Of a stretch of DNA of 64,000 nt, positions 35,201 through 46,518 are shown piece by piece. Made by a program: the position numbers and the translations under genes. The stretch is from Lineus longissimus (lineage: Eukaryota; Nemertea; Pilidiophora; Heteronemertea; Lineidae). A model generated the notes under the pieces. The model was not told the origin of the DNA. It saw nothing but the letters and a program-made list of their open reading frames with translations, and searched no databases. The first letter of the stretch is position 1. Each line of letters opens with the position of its first letter. The DNA lies in the NCBI RefSeq assembly GCF_910592395.1, contig NC_088325.1, positions 3,565,501 to 3,629,500 of the forward strand. Reading direction: 5' to 3'.

Positions 35201-38200
35201 GTTTAAAAAATACGAATGATGTACAATTGATGCTCTTCCGTTAGAAGGCCCTCCCTGATTTATCTTATTGATAGACTTTGCTGACATTGTAAATTCGTCT
35301 GACAATACTTGCAGAAAGTAGTTTGTGAGAAAAAGGGACCTTTTTGGGCTATGACTTTGAGCAAATGTTTCAAAGTACAATGGCACCTTAAGACCATCAT
35401 AAAACTGAATGATGACAATTCGAGCATCATTAGTTGTGGAATAGCTGCAGAAACCAACGGTCAGTTTACACTTTTTGACCCGTGTGGCCTTGAAAAGTTA
35501 AGAAAACGAGGGGATCTATGGTGGTTTCTGTCTCAGTAGTTCGCATTTTGAGGGGAAAGTGTTGGGAAATTCCCTTTTCTACTTTTATCAATAAGAACAA
35601 CCGCATAATGTGAAGGACACTCCACGTCAACATTTGGATATGCTGCGAACATCTACCGTGATAAAAGTCGGAAAACTAATCACAGACTATGAATTTAACA
35701 CTACTGTTGTGAAAATTTATTAAATTCAATCATCTACCAGTGGATTACACTTTGGGGTATTAGTTCGTAATTGTTTATTTAGGTAGTTCATGTGATTTTA
35801 TATCCATAAAAAAGTCGAGTGCAACACGTGTCTTTGTTTACATGGGAGCCGCCATTTTGAAAAATGCTGTGACGTCACCGTGGAACCTCCTTTGCGTGTA
35901 TGCAGACAGACCGCAAAATAGCATACATTGTATACACCGTAAGCATGTGTAACTGCTTTTAGGTACCGTGGTACCGGTTGAGACAGAGGTTTGTTCTATG
36001 TATTGCCTCGATGTAATCCTCTGTGTATTGCCATGACACTTTTGCACTAGAGCCCAGATTTACTCGATCGATATACGGACAAGCCTGGCTTTATTGACAT
36101 TTTCCAATGCATTGCTGTCTTTACATACATACACAACTTCCACCTGTACACGAGAGTGTGCTGGAATAATTTTCTTGTCGAGAATAATGGCCAAGTTAAT
36201 GTTATTGATGTCTTAAATTGTAAACGACTTGCATGTCTTTTTCTTTCTAGTAACCCCAGATGGATCTCATCTTAAAATTGCTTTGGCAACCATGACAACG
36301 ACGCTAACTATTTTGCTCATCATAGCAATTGTCGTTCCTGCGTGGAAAAAATATTGTCGTGAGCCTTTGCAAGTGAGTTTTCAAATTATTTTTGTTGCAG
36401 TTTCTTGGCACTTTTCTAAATCATTAGCTGTTGCATAATCTGTTCAGTAGCTACCTTGTCGAGTCCACATTGAGTCGTAATCATAATAAAATCAAACCCG
36501 CTATGAAAAGATTGATTGAATAGGCTCTTAAAGGGGTACGGCGTTCATGTTTACTGGTAGGTGAGGCAAATTGAAATGATGTTATTGTCATTGTGCCTGC
36601 ATTTTTGCTGAAACTTTGCACACATCTGTCTGTACAACGGCAGTGTTGAAATTTATCTTCAGTTCTACGTATTAACGCGATTGGATTTTTGAACGCCATG
36701 GGCTTTAAAGAAGAAAGAAAAAAGATATTAACTCTTATCGTCGCAAACAAGGAGGATACCGCGGTGACGTCACATCACGTGATCCAGACCCATATTAGTG
36801 ATCGCTATGGCCAATCAGATTCAGTCTACTGACAGCACCAGCACTGAGCACATCTCCACGTCTCACTGTCTGGTGCGCTCCTGTACACAAAAACACCGAT
36901 AGACATGAAATATTGCAATACCTAGTATGGATTCTTCCTGTGTAAAATAAAATTTACAGAGCAGATTAACTTCCACGAATAAAAAAGACGTTTGGCGTGG
37001 CCAAAGTGCAGAAATAATGTCTCCGCTAAAATACACTACGAAATACACTAGGCAATGCACTACGCAATATACAGTAGAGATGCAGTTGAGTTTGTTATTG
37101 TTTTGACTTAGAAGCCCGCCCATATCATAATATATTCATGTATTCATGAAGTATGAACTCATTTCTGTCCCATACAACTCTTAGAACAGTCAATTTCTCC
37201 TTAAATCATCACCGAAACCGCGATATCCGCAGGAAGATTTCGTTCTAGTGTCCGAAAATGCATGATCTTACAGGGGCGCTAACTCGACAAATAGAGGGGA
37301 TCTATGGGGATCTATGCGAGTTTTAGGTATTACAGGTCTCGAACTTGTAAAATCTGTAAACATGCCTCCAAATCCCACTATGATAATGAAGAGATTGCCC
37401 CATATCTGGGAGACTGTTTTGAAACCATCGCTAATTTTGGAAGATCGGTGCCCGGCTATTTGGTTTAAAAAACCCTATTTTTCCCCATCAAAACAGCACT
37501 TTTCATTATTCAAATGATAGCTTATTGTCTGAAGACTTATTTCATAGCAGAAAAGTACTAATAACTCTGATTTGATGCGAAAAATCTAACTTTTTTGATG
37601 ACTTGATTTTCCCTCGGCCGTGGATCAAGTTTGTTTACAATATAACAGCGCCATCTCGGAAAAGCCGTGACGTCACCGCGGTATCCTCCTTGCGTCGCAA
37701 ATAAACTTTCCGAAGTTGTTGCTACTATCAACATTGCTGACCAGCTGAATGACCACATCTTTCTGACTTCCTGGGCAGAAGAACTTGACATGATTGCTAA
37801 TCCACATTCAGGTGCCACTCTGTCTCAAGATGCCCTGCTTTCTATTTCTCTTTGATCCAACCCCCTTTTTTAAGTCTGATGTGTTCACGGTTTTTTGACA
37901 ACTCAGACAACATGTTGTTGTCCGGGATGAGATAAGTTAAAATTCTTTTTTGATTAATAGTTTCACTTGTTTTATGACTAAAGGTGAGAAATGTATCATT
38001 ACTCTCAAATAGCATCCTGGCTCCGTAATTCAGGATTGGCCGACCTCATTTGCATAATTGCCTGAGTTCAACATGTTCAACACATTAAAAAACAACAACA
38101 ATGGGCTTAAAATGGTCGTAGACCCTGATAACCTGGTATAGACACCACTTTTGTTTTGTTAAGTTGCATATTCATCGAGCCAATTAATGGAATTTCAGAA

Positions 38201-39886
38201 ATGGCGGACTTAAATTTCCATATTTTGAGAAATGCTCAAGGTATACCAGCAGGCATATTCATGAATATTGATGAGTGTTCAAAACAGTAATGAAGAAAGG
38301 TCATGCACCAGCACTTCCTGGTTCAACCCCTTGGCTCCCGGACTACTAGTATGCAGCTTTGAGTGGTTGTTTGCAGGAGAAAATTAGAAATCAAGCATTT
38401 TCCGACTGGCCAATCATAACAGTATTGCCGCCAAATATAATGTTACAGCACCAAAATGACGTCATCGTGGCGAGAGAATTTGCCTGACAACGGCCCATGG
38501 GTGGCTGACTGACTGCATGAACCACTTGATCACTCTCTGATCTAGAATTTTCATCTGGATTGGCACTGCACTTGGAAAGTTATTCTCCAGAGAGTGATCC
38601 CCATCCAAGATGGGATGCCCTTTTTGCCTGCCACTATACGTTTATGTGCATTCGGAGGTTATTGGTCAAGTGACTCTAACTTTTGCCAGCCGCCAGATAA
38701 GAGTCTATCGCAAGCTACTTGCTCATCAGCACTTTGACTTTTATCCTCTCTTTTCAAATTCTCCTCCATAAATCAGCATTTGAGACTGGGTCATCCAATT
38801 TGATCTTGAGAATGTTCCTATCACTATGTTAACTTCTATTCATATACAAAACTCTGGATTGAGTTTGCGCGTGCCTAGCCTCAGAAGTGTCTTCATATTT
38901 TCCAGGATATTTCAATTAAAGCCAGGTCCCATACACAACCTTCGGATCCAAATCTGAACATTGAGCATTCTTGGGACAAAGCAGACGAAACACTTTTATA
39001 GGGGTGACCACTGTATTTGATCACGAGGTAAGTCAGGCATTCATAGCCTCGAGTTGGACGAAATGAATCCTTATTTTAGGTTCTAATGTTGGACAAACAC
39101 AAAGGAAAAAAACACATGTGAGAGTACAATAGTCGGATGGAAGAGACAACAAGTCGTTCCATTAGCTGATTAGCTACTTTTATGTGCACGTTGCAGACAC
39201 TGGTTAGACACTGGCATGAATAGTTCTTTCTTCCCTGTATTGTGAGGCATAACATTTGACCTGAGGCCTACCTATCAAAACATGAGTGGACAGACAGATG
39301 AAATAAACATGAAAGTCATGAACCTTCACTTAACAAAAATAATGTAACTTTTTTGTTATGTTGTGTAAAAATAAAGACCCCAGGACTGGTTCTGAGGGTG
39401 CCGGGCTTAGATGGCAGCACAGTCCTTTAGCCTGGCCCATTTTTATTATAAACAAGAGGCCCAAGGGCCGTACGCTCAGCCAATAGTGGTGAATATATTC
39501 ACAATATTAATATGTAATAGTGGGGCCTTGTTCTGTCATAATGATAATGTATGTTGTCCTTGTATCTCCTTGTACATGTAGTTTATGAATTGGACGAGAT
39601 TGAAATACAGTGCAGAGGAAGCTACTCATCAACATTGCAGGGATCGTCCATGTCAGCGCTACCAGAAAAGTTGCCAGAATCATCCATTTAGCTGCTGCAT
39701 TGTACTGGCATGACTGGTTCACCTGAATTCCTCATCTTTCTTCTTCAGTGTTCGCTCTACACACTTGGAGGTGTTTTTCTCCAGAAAGTATTCCTCCTTC
39801 AAGACGGGATGAAATAATAATCATCTGAATAACTGACCTACTATTCATTAGTCATAAAAAGTTCTTCTTTACAGGAGCATGTATAG
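22209..39886 (+). CDS. gene 2: diverged V-C2-V-C2 Ig membrane receptor
   Basis: Exons: 22209-22260, 23565-23900, 26716-26849, 28205-28403, 29317-29646, 33250-33386, 33819-34005, 36251-36372, 39875-39886. The sum is 1509 nt, a closed frame of 502 aa. Same architecture and phases as gene 1: leader, V, C2, V, C2, transmembrane, short tail. No transmembrane exon was found between the first C2 and the second V, so the four Ig domains belong to one gene. It is twice the length of its neighbours because introns gained the 945-bp TIR element, the ~300-bp repeat array, a 622-bp TIR element and other unit-specific sequence. No stop or frameshift was found in the exons, so it looks functional. The second C2 is 3 codons shorter than gene 1's (one codon longer in its first half, four shorter in its second). 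Confidence 0.82.
22544..23165. mobile_element. 622-bp inverted-repeat DNA element in intron 1 of gene 2
   Basis: The left end 'ggggccgttcagacgacatg' followed by a run of A and CCACATCC is mirrored on the opposite strand by 'gggccatttagacggcaggc', a run of A and CCACATTC, giving imperfect ~35-bp TIRs. Inside, from 22894, a frame reads 'MAKADRFTDSDVFNPAKFP'. The source gene is not recognised. I could not define a target duplication. Absent from units 1 and 3 at the equivalent place. Confidence 0.65.
23565..23900 (+). CDS. gene 2 first V-type Ig exon
   Basis: 336 nt, phase 1-1. 'SLWCKLKYDPKRVFPVQWQ', 'NCYSFRHSKDKYVMSC', 'FYNMTI', 'DNGKYRCLY'. Four cysteines: the canonical pair plus an internal pair 13-16 residues apart. 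Confidence 0.88.
23901..26715 (+). other. intron between first V and first C2 of gene 2
   Basis: 2.8 kb, against 248 nt in gene 1. 24700-26600 has diverged homology to 60410-61700 in unit 4. Contains a perfect long hairpin at 25459-25519 and a smaller one near 24745. No exon was found. Confidence 0.55.
25459..25519. repeat. perfect 24-bp inverted repeat, 13-nt loop
   Basis: Arms 25459-25482 and 25496-25519 are exact reverse complements (core 'ggagattagaatcacacatg'). In an RNA this would form an uninterrupted hairpin. It sits in an intron of gene 2. Confidence 0.85.
26716..26849 (+). CDS. gene 2 first C2-type Ig, first half
   Basis: 134 nt, phase 1-0. 'VPVTDVKLEKIVKSIAAEP', 'YTCTTNCAFPAPKISWFVND', then GTAAGT. 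Confidence 0.85.
26850..28204 (+). other. intron inside first C2 of gene 2, with a unit-specific insert
   Basis: Shares flanks with 14770-15421. About 27212-27990 has no counterpart in units 1 or 3. That insert holds a minus-strand 140-codon frame (27419-27841) and a plus-strand 'MPRLVDSLADKRIRL' frame, neither recognised. Clear TIRs were not seen. Confidence 0.5.
28205..28403 (+). CDS. gene 2 first C2-type Ig, second half
   Basis: 199 nt, phase 0-1. 'ELDCSGAKEGQKRTKSRVTV', 'YDISCTAENVLVEP', ending 'TVNND' and GTAAGC. Confidence 0.85.
28404..29316 (+). other. intron with ~670-bp unit-2-specific insert
   Basis: Gene 1 has 257 nt here. About 28411-29081 is extra. It carries open frames on both strands (a plus-strand 107-codon frame from 28491 including 'MTEFTVWQMNLRRC'). 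The 174-codon minus-strand frame from 28771 runs into the antisense of the Ig exon, so its C-terminal part is a shadow. Function unknown. Confidence 0.45.
29317..29646 (+). CDS. gene 2 second V-type Ig exon
   Basis: 330 nt, phase 1-1. 'KLWCKLKYDPDSVSQIHWQ', 'DCYSLEKDKYIISC', 'YYNMTI', 'DNGIYRCLY'. Confidence 0.88.
30102..33170 (+). repeat. ~10-unit array of ~300-bp repeats with GAC microsatellites
   Basis: The head is 'aaatgaaacggccaggggcc'. 'ctggtggcc'-type cores recur at about 30338, 30587, 30888, 31194, 31498, 31799, 32100, 32360, 32662 and 32961, spaced mostly ~300 bp (range ~250-307). Each unit has 'caagttcatagctttagtgg', 'aagaaacgtgcca' and 'gacctctgtgaccttgaaaa' blocks. GAC runs at ~32234-32265 and ~33099-33130 are each followed by 'tatagactcccct' and 'ggtgag', so two element ends are present. 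Head, tandem core, microsatellite and short tail recall Helitron-like 'pearl'/HINE elements of marine invertebrates, but class is not proven. Confidence 0.75.
33250..33386 (+). CDS. gene 2 second C2-type Ig, first half
   Basis: 137 nt, phase 1-0 (one codon longer than its homologues). 'VPVTDVTLEKSTSMSSAQEP', 'FNCTTNCAFPAPKISWF'. Donor GTAAGT. Confidence 0.85.
33819..34005 (+). CDS. gene 2 second C2-type Ig, second half
   Basis: 187 nt, phase 0-1, four codons shorter than the 199-nt homologues: the 'TDMDKE' loop is reduced to 'KG'. 'ELGCSGAKDGQKQT', 'YDISCTAENVLGEP', ending 'SVNNV'. Confidence 0.85.
34006..36250 (+). other. intron before the transmembrane exon of gene 2
   Basis: 2.2 kb, against 367 nt in gene 1. 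Contains short palindromes (for example 'atactaatgcattagtat' near 35094) and, at ~35868-35895, 'gtgacgtcaccgtggaacct', related to the ends of the TIR element at 36748. No exon seen. Confidence 0.5.
36251..36372 (+). CDS. gene 2 transmembrane exon
   Basis: 122 nt, phase 1-0, four codons shorter than in gene 1. Stalk 'VTPDGSHLKIALAT', hydrophobic 'TLTILLIIAIVVPAW', basic 'KKYCREPLQ', donor GTGAGT. Unspliced, the frame runs to TAA at 36436-36438. Confidence 0.85.
36748..37692. mobile_element. 945-bp inverted-repeat transposon, non-autonomous
   Basis: Perfect 26-bp TIRs begin 'caaggaggataccgcggtga'. They are flanked by 9-bp direct repeats CGTCGCAAA (36739-36747, 37693-37701). The equivalent places in genes 1 and 3 (near 16497 and 54288) have a single 'cgcaaataaac' and no insert. 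A 9-bp duplication fits Mutator-like elements (or 8 bp, hAT/P), but no transposase is present. Confidence 0.85.
37693..39874 (+). other. rest of the transmembrane-to-tail intron of gene 2
   Basis: Backbone homologous to 16500-17286, with two further unit-2 inserts: about 37934-38418 and 38832-39778. The second contains 'aacaagaggcccaagggccg' near 39453. Neither has recognised ends. Confidence 0.55.
39875..39886 (+). CDS. gene 2 terminal coding exon (short tail)
   Basis: Acceptor TTTACAG. Phase 0 reads Glu-His-Val-stop. A different frame from the same acceptor stays open for about 80 codons to 40119 and runs into the 541-bp duplication. It would need a phase-1 upstream donor that I cannot find. 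Confidence 0.55.
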   Translation, partial: EHV

Positions 39887-40010
39887 TGTGCATCCAAGAT
39901 ATGCACCCTAATAATATCCCTTCTGATATCATCAACACCCCAGAGAATTCCACTAAACAAACAACTTTCGTTGCCAAATCTTTATATACTCTAGTTTCGC
40001 TTGCCATTGA

Positions 40011-41092
40011 CTCTGCAATTGCCATTGCCATTGACTCTGGTGGTCAATCAATCAAGAATATTTACTCCTGTCGTGGACACAAAATGAACACATATGCTGG
40101 CTTGCATATCATTACATGAATGTACATTTATATCATCACTATATACTCAGTTTCTCACGCCTAACGTCCATTGCTTGAATAAACTCTAAAAATACACTGC
40201 TAAATTTTTCTGCATATCAAAACAACTCAGACATACGTTTTGAAAAAGGAAGCACTATTCTTTTCATATAATTATACCAATCAGGTATTATCTATATCAT
40301 AATACTATAAGGCGGCTCGATAAAGTGCCATTTGGGGGTAGTGTTTCGTCTCGGAATTTTGCACGTTTATGTTTATATTCGGAAATTTACTTCAGCGGAG
40401 CAGTAATGAGGGATTTTTAATCGGACACTGTCAATTCTCCTTACCACTCACAGAAGCCAAGTCATTGCTGTTTAGTTATGCAGAGGCTTAATCAATTACT
40501 TGCACTCCCTGTGGGGTGGCTAACATTACCTGTTGAACAGCTGGCTGTTGACTCTGCAATTGCCATTGCCATTGACTCTGGTGGTCAATCAATCAAGAAT
40601 ATTTACTCCTGTCGTGGACACAAAATGAACACATATGCTGGCTTGCATATCATTACATGAATGTACATTTATATTATCACTATATACTCAGTTTCTCACG
40701 CCTAACATCCATTGCTTGAATAAACTCTAAAAATACACTGCTAAATTTTTCTGCATATCAAAACAACTCAGACATACGTTTTGAAAAAGGAAGCACTATT
40801 CTTTTCATATAATTATACCAATCAGGTATTATCTATATCATAATACTATAAGGCGGCTCGATAAAGTGCCATTTGGGGGTAGTGTTTCGTCTCGGAATTT
40901 TGCACGTTTATGTTTATATTCGGAAATTTACTTCAGCGGAGCAGTAATGAGGGATTTTTAATCGGACACTGTCAATTCTCCTTACCACTCACAGAAGCCA
41001 AGTCATTGCTGTTTAGTTATGCAGAGGCTTAATCAATTACTTGCACTCCCTGTGGGGTGGCTAACATTACCTGTTGAACAGCTGGCTGTAGG
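40011..41092 (+). repeat. two-copy 541-bp tandem duplication
   Basis: 40011-40551 and 40552-41092 are nearly identical. I noticed only a few single-base differences (for example c/t in 'tat-atcactatatac'). The unit starts 'ctctgcaattgccattgcca' and includes 'aaggcggctcgataaagtgc', which is single-copy at 10080 in intron 1 of gene 1. Confidence 0.85.
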
Positions 41093-43545
41093 GGGATGAT
41101 TGGAACAGCCTGTACCTGTTGACCTGCTGAACTAAGGTTAATGTTATTTTCAATCCACGATTGCAGGTCACCTGATGTTCGAGATTTCGCAGGGAAAGAA
41201 ATTGTAAACAAACGTATGTGTGCAGTTCAAATGTAAACAAAAATGTCTTTTTGGTACTTTCGATTGCTGGAATTGGGTTTTCCCGCAGTAAGGAGCTGGG
41301 GTCAATTGTTTATGGGTGCTGTGTTAGCCAGAGCTAGCCCTTGATTATGAAGGGATTTTCAAATGAAGGTTACCATGGTCTGTTTATGTGCTCACCACAG
41401 CTTTCAATACTTGATCTGAAGAGGCGCGCTGAACCTGAAATGGCCTTATCAAGGAGCTGCTCACGGTGCTGAACTTCTAGCTTGCCTGTCGAGTAAGTGC
41501 CTTGCCCGAGACCTGGCTACATGTAGGAGGAGCACGCATTTTAAAGTTATAGTAGTGATAGTGCAATTGGTTTGAGCCATTTGGAGGCCGACATGTGAAG
41601 GCCTATCTGGGTACCCCTTCTTCTCCGTAAGGCGCATATTGCTGACTAAGGAACGAGGCATTGCCTCATCATCTCTATCGGACCAACGAAATGAAATGAA
41701 ATGAAATGAAAATGAAATGCAACTGATGTACTTTTATATGCATGCATACAGCACGCCACAGCTAGGTCCGAGTCTGTGGACAAATGGTTTGTTTAATTTG
41801 TCTCTTCGATATGGCTCCTTTGATATTGCATTAGATTTTCATTGCAAATGTTTTATAATAATTAAAAAAAAATAATAATAATAATTCAATCTATTCAAGG
41901 TATAGCCCATTTGAACCTGCCTGTGCCACGGGTGCAATGCTAGTAAGTTATATTGTGCTAAAATTTATGAATACTGATAAGAATATTGTAAGAGTCATTG
42001 TGTGAAATTCATGCAATTGTGTTTGATACTAAGACCAATCAAGGGACAGAAACTGACCTGAATTAAACAGTGACAAATTTTCGGTCAAGTTGCATATAGT
42101 AACTTTGACTTGTAAGATCAATTCATATCATCTGTTATTACTCAGCATGTACTTAATATCAGCAAATGCCTTGGCTTAGATTAAGCACACACAAGTAGTC
42201 CAGAGGTAAGAGGTTTATCTGACAAAGGTCTCAGTGTCACTATTTGGGTATGGTCAAATCAAAACTTTGGGATTCCCAGCTTTTAGCCAATATCTTCACT
42301 TTTTTAACACCACAGTTATGTGAATGTTACTGAGGTGTTTGGCAAATGAACGCCTTTGCGTTAAACATAAAAATAAATACATATTTATTTTTATGTTTAC
42401 TAATCATTAGTTATGCCTATGTATCTGCCTCTATGTATACACGAAATAAATTTTAAAAACCTCGTTATACTGTAGATAATAATTTTGGACAAAACTTAAC
42501 TTTTGGATTAACTTTTTATTGACTCCTATACATGTAGTAGCTGCCTCAACCCTGTGATATCATAACGGTTGCTGCATTTTTTCCCCGTCCAATATTGTGA
42601 AAAAACTGGCAATTGTATAAAAGCTTCCTGAAATGGAAGAGAAATGTAGTCCGTCCAGATATTAGGCTTTGGAAGGAATTTCTGCTGGTAGCAGGATCAT
42701 ACCGTCGTATGCATAAAGTAGGATAATTATAATACAAAGCATTATTTTAACTGAGGTGCCCTTATGGTTTAATTATGTATTTTCTATAGCCATAAACAAT
42801 AAACTCTGTGTAAACTACATGTATCATATTCACCATTGTAATTCTTTCAAAAATCTGTTAAGAGCTGAAAATGTGTTTTGAAAGGCATTAAATTATTTAT
42901 CGGATTGAAATTGCTGTCTGTTATTTATGATATCGTAAGGAACAGTCCTACATCACACAACCATAGAAAACTGAAGAAAGGACGGGGGGAGGTTGAGGAC
43001 TCGGAACTAAGCCCCTAGACCAGCGATGGTTAAGTTTCTTGCCAGCTCATCAAAGGATCCTGCAGAGACAAGAGTCGAGGGTCAGCCTCAAGGCTATGAC
43101 ATATAGAACAAGGAAACACACAGCCAGTGTTTGTAATTACGATGATAAGGATTCCTGCCAGGAGAGCCAGAGCCATTAAACCCTTTCACAACCGACGGCC
43201 ACGATCATGTGGCTGTGACCTGGAAACCATTTGAAATCACGTTAAAAGAAGTTTGTAGTTATATAGATGGCGCTGCAGTTTTTAACATGAATTGTACGCC
43301 TCCAACAATGTTTTGAGGGTGTTGTGATGCAACTTGGATGTTTTGGTCGACTTTTCAGTTTTGAGGAGTCGGCCGACCCCCCACGGTTGTAAGAATAAGA
43401 AGCTCCCAGTCAAAATGCAATCATTCCTCAGTACACTGGTCTTGCCTGCCTACCAGCTCCAGCCAGCAGAAAAGACTTCATCCTACTCCCTATCCTGGTC
43501 TGTTTCTTCGTCTGTGAGTTGGAGTAGCACCTTGATCTATATTTA
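41093..43545. other. 3' flank of gene 2
   Basis: 41093-41960 matches 10340-11170 (including the antisense exon-like piece at 41029-41211). 41960-43545 matches 18320-19440 and 56260-57400. Simple repeats occur at 41690-41720 (AAATG-like) and 41866-41884 (AAT). No gene found. Confidence 0.5.
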
Positions 43546-46466
43546 AAGGATCCTGAAAACAGTACCGTAGACCCCGAAATCTTACTTTGGTCATTAACTT
43601 TTGCGTATTTTATTTTAGTCTTTTGACAACCCTGTTACAGTAATTTCAATCAGATTGATTTTTGTCAGCATACATTTTTGAGATTAGTAAATGTGAAAAT
43701 CAATGAAACGTAAATAATTCTTGATTTATAGTATGCAGTAGGTCAAACTTCCGATCAGAATTCCTCTTGATTTTGACCAAATTTTGAACTGGCCTCTGCT
43801 TTGTTCTTCATGTTCTTGTTCATTTTAACATCAGAAGAGCAATGTGTCTCCAGCAAGTACACAGGCTCCCTTCCCTCCAGCATTACAAGCAGCGTGCACA
43901 GTCCTGCTTGGATGAGGCACCCATCCGTAGCCGGGTCACTATCCGTCGCTTCTTGCCCCGCAGAAGAACAATTCCACCATCAACCCTACTGATGCCACTC
44001 TCTTATAGTCTTTCCATGGACCATGTCTGTTCGCTCTGTTCCTCCTTTTTCAGCACGTTTCTGACAATCGTGTCGACAATGTCTGCTGCAGTTATGTCCA
44101 GATCACCAAAGGCTGCAGCATTTCAGGCTAGTCAGTCCACCCTCAAGTTGAATCGGATTCCTGCATGGCCCGGGATATAGATCACTTCCACTTAAATCAT
44201 CAGTCAGTCATCAAAGGGATTCATTAACCAAAAGTCCAAAATATCAAAGACTTGAAAAAAAGATTCATTGCCCTTTTGACATATTTGATCAAAATTAGTC
44301 CAATTCAATTGAGATAATTTTGCGCAATGATGTGTCAGCTGACCTGGAATCTTTCAGCGGGGTGATTAATCTTGCACCAAAAAATTTATTTTCGTGATAT
44401 GAAAACAAATTCTCATAACAGATTCAGGAAACAACGACTGGAAAGTTGTTGAACCCATGAAAAGCAGACTATCACTCTTGCCTGGGGCATTTGTGTGTCT
44501 GAGAAGATATTTTAATAGCAGAAACCTGTGGCAATTATCACCGCAATGCGGGATAAAATACTCCCTGTCAGGGTAAAAAACGGTAATCATTTGGATTGAC
44601 ATTTATTGCAGGTTGCAACAAAGACTGGACCTTGTTGCAGGCCCCTGTGATGATCCCGCAGATGAGGGATTTTGTCACATGCGATAATTATTGAAGGTCA
44701 CTGCAATGAAAAACTCTTGCTTGAATGCTGCTTTAGAGTCTTATTTTAAAACAGCTCCTGCCTGATACCATAAATAGATAACTCCATCAATGGGTCACTC
44801 TGTTTCGATCCTTTCGTTCAGCCACATAATTTGTTAGTGGGGCACCAGTGTGAGGGGAGGGGAGGGGGGATGGGACTAGACAGTGTTTAATTTAGGCAAA
44901 AGTCATCAGGAAATAGATAATATATAATTGATCCTCTACCTGCCATTGTTTTAGTAATCTACTACATGTAGTACCTACCTGATATTGTCCTGAATATTAA
45001 TTCAAGTGCTTTTTAACTCTTTCAGTGTCATACCCGTCGATCGACGGACAAGAAAATGCATCCATTGTGTGCCAAATCCGTTGATCGACGGATAGGGTTG
45101 GTTTTGGTATACATCGTTAGATGGTGATACCCAAGCTCAATAAATGCAAGCTCTGTTCTGGCCTTAGTGAAGCAGACGATAGATTCTGGTTGCAAGGCAC
45201 CTAGGGTGAGTATGATAGCAAAAAGGGCGGGCAGGGAGGCCACACTTCATGCGTTTCCAGCTATAAAGTGGCATAATTTTTGGCGAATTCAGTCTCAGAA
45301 AACGATCCTTCCCCAAGTGATTCTGTGGATTCCGATGGGCCTCCTCTGGTAACTCATGATGAATAGATAGACTGAGATGCATATAGTATTTATGAAAGTA
45401 ACAAGGGGTTTGAAGGGGGTCCCCAAGACGACTTTTTAAACTTTTTGTATCAAGTCGAAGTGCAAAATACCTCTTTGCCCTGGTGATTTCCTCAATATCT
45501 ACCATACCCAAAATAAAAGACGTGCTGTGTATATATTTACTTCCATAAGTTTTGTTAAAAATGAAACCGATGCTTAAATTTTGACCACACTTTAAAAATC
45601 TGTAGAGTTAGGAATTGGTTTTACTTCTAGTTTCAGTATAACTTCTGCATTCTGATTATGAGTAAGGTTTTGATTCAGTTTTGGTTCAAGAACTACATGC
45701 ACCTGGGAATAATGAAATTGCCAGGGCCATTGTGCTCATCTGTCGACATGGAAGGGAGAACCTGAAGAAGAACTTGTTATGAAAATGTCAGGCAGATTAT
45801 CACGCGATAGTTCTGCATATGATGACGACGGACGATGGACGTTTAGGCTCTGAGGTCATTTGACCTAGGGGTACATATTTCAAGATTTCAAATCACTATC
45901 GCCAGTGGTGATGAAACGTGCCGCTATAATTAATGGCGATGCCGATAGCGAACTTTGACCTCTGTGACCTTGAAAAGAAGGTCAAATCAAAACCCCAGGT
46001 TACATTTCATTTCAAGCACTCTTATGAGATGTATCTACAGTAAATAATTCATGATTCTAGCTAGCAGTGTTCGTAAGATATAGCCAAAAATAGGTTTTCA
46101 AAGAGCAAAACGTTGCAAGGAGGCAGCAAGCAGCATCAAGATGTCATAGAGTCGTTCTGGATTATCTGCCATACTGGTAATGATGCTGGTGTTGCGCTAC
46201 CAGGGTGACGCCAAGTCCAAACTCGGGTGCACTCCAGAGTAAATAACGTAAATAATCATTATGCCGGTGTAAAGTCAAGAGAAACTAGGGGAATCACCTG
46301 GTTTCAGGTCTAGTTCAAGTTCTACATGTAGGTCTGGTATTAGATCAATTTTCTGAAAAGTTTATTAAGGATCACAATTAGGAGAAGCACTCCTCACTTG
46401 TGAAAAATAATCTGGTGACAAGGTCCCTCTGCCTCTCTAAAGAACAAAAGGAGACGTGCCGTGTGG
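43546..46466. repeat. unit-3 upstream block
   Basis: Homologous to 5560-9720, in the same order: upstream repeat, antisense-frame block (45164-45511), 'gccattgtgctca' fragment, 5' flank of the signal-peptide exon. The segment carrying the 8333-type leader lies instead at 47100-47830, so the two leader blocks are in swapped order relative to unit 1. Confidence 0.5.
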
Positions 46467-46518
46467 ATGATGAAGTGGCACTTTTTTCTGTTTGGGACAG
46501 CCATCCTTGGAGTTTATG
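46467..46518 (+). CDS. gene 3 signal-peptide exon 1A
   Basis: MMKWHFFLFGTAILGVY, phase-1 GTAGGT donor. The flanks match the 9721 leader of gene 1. It is followed by a poly-C run (about 46550-46567). Confidence 0.8.
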
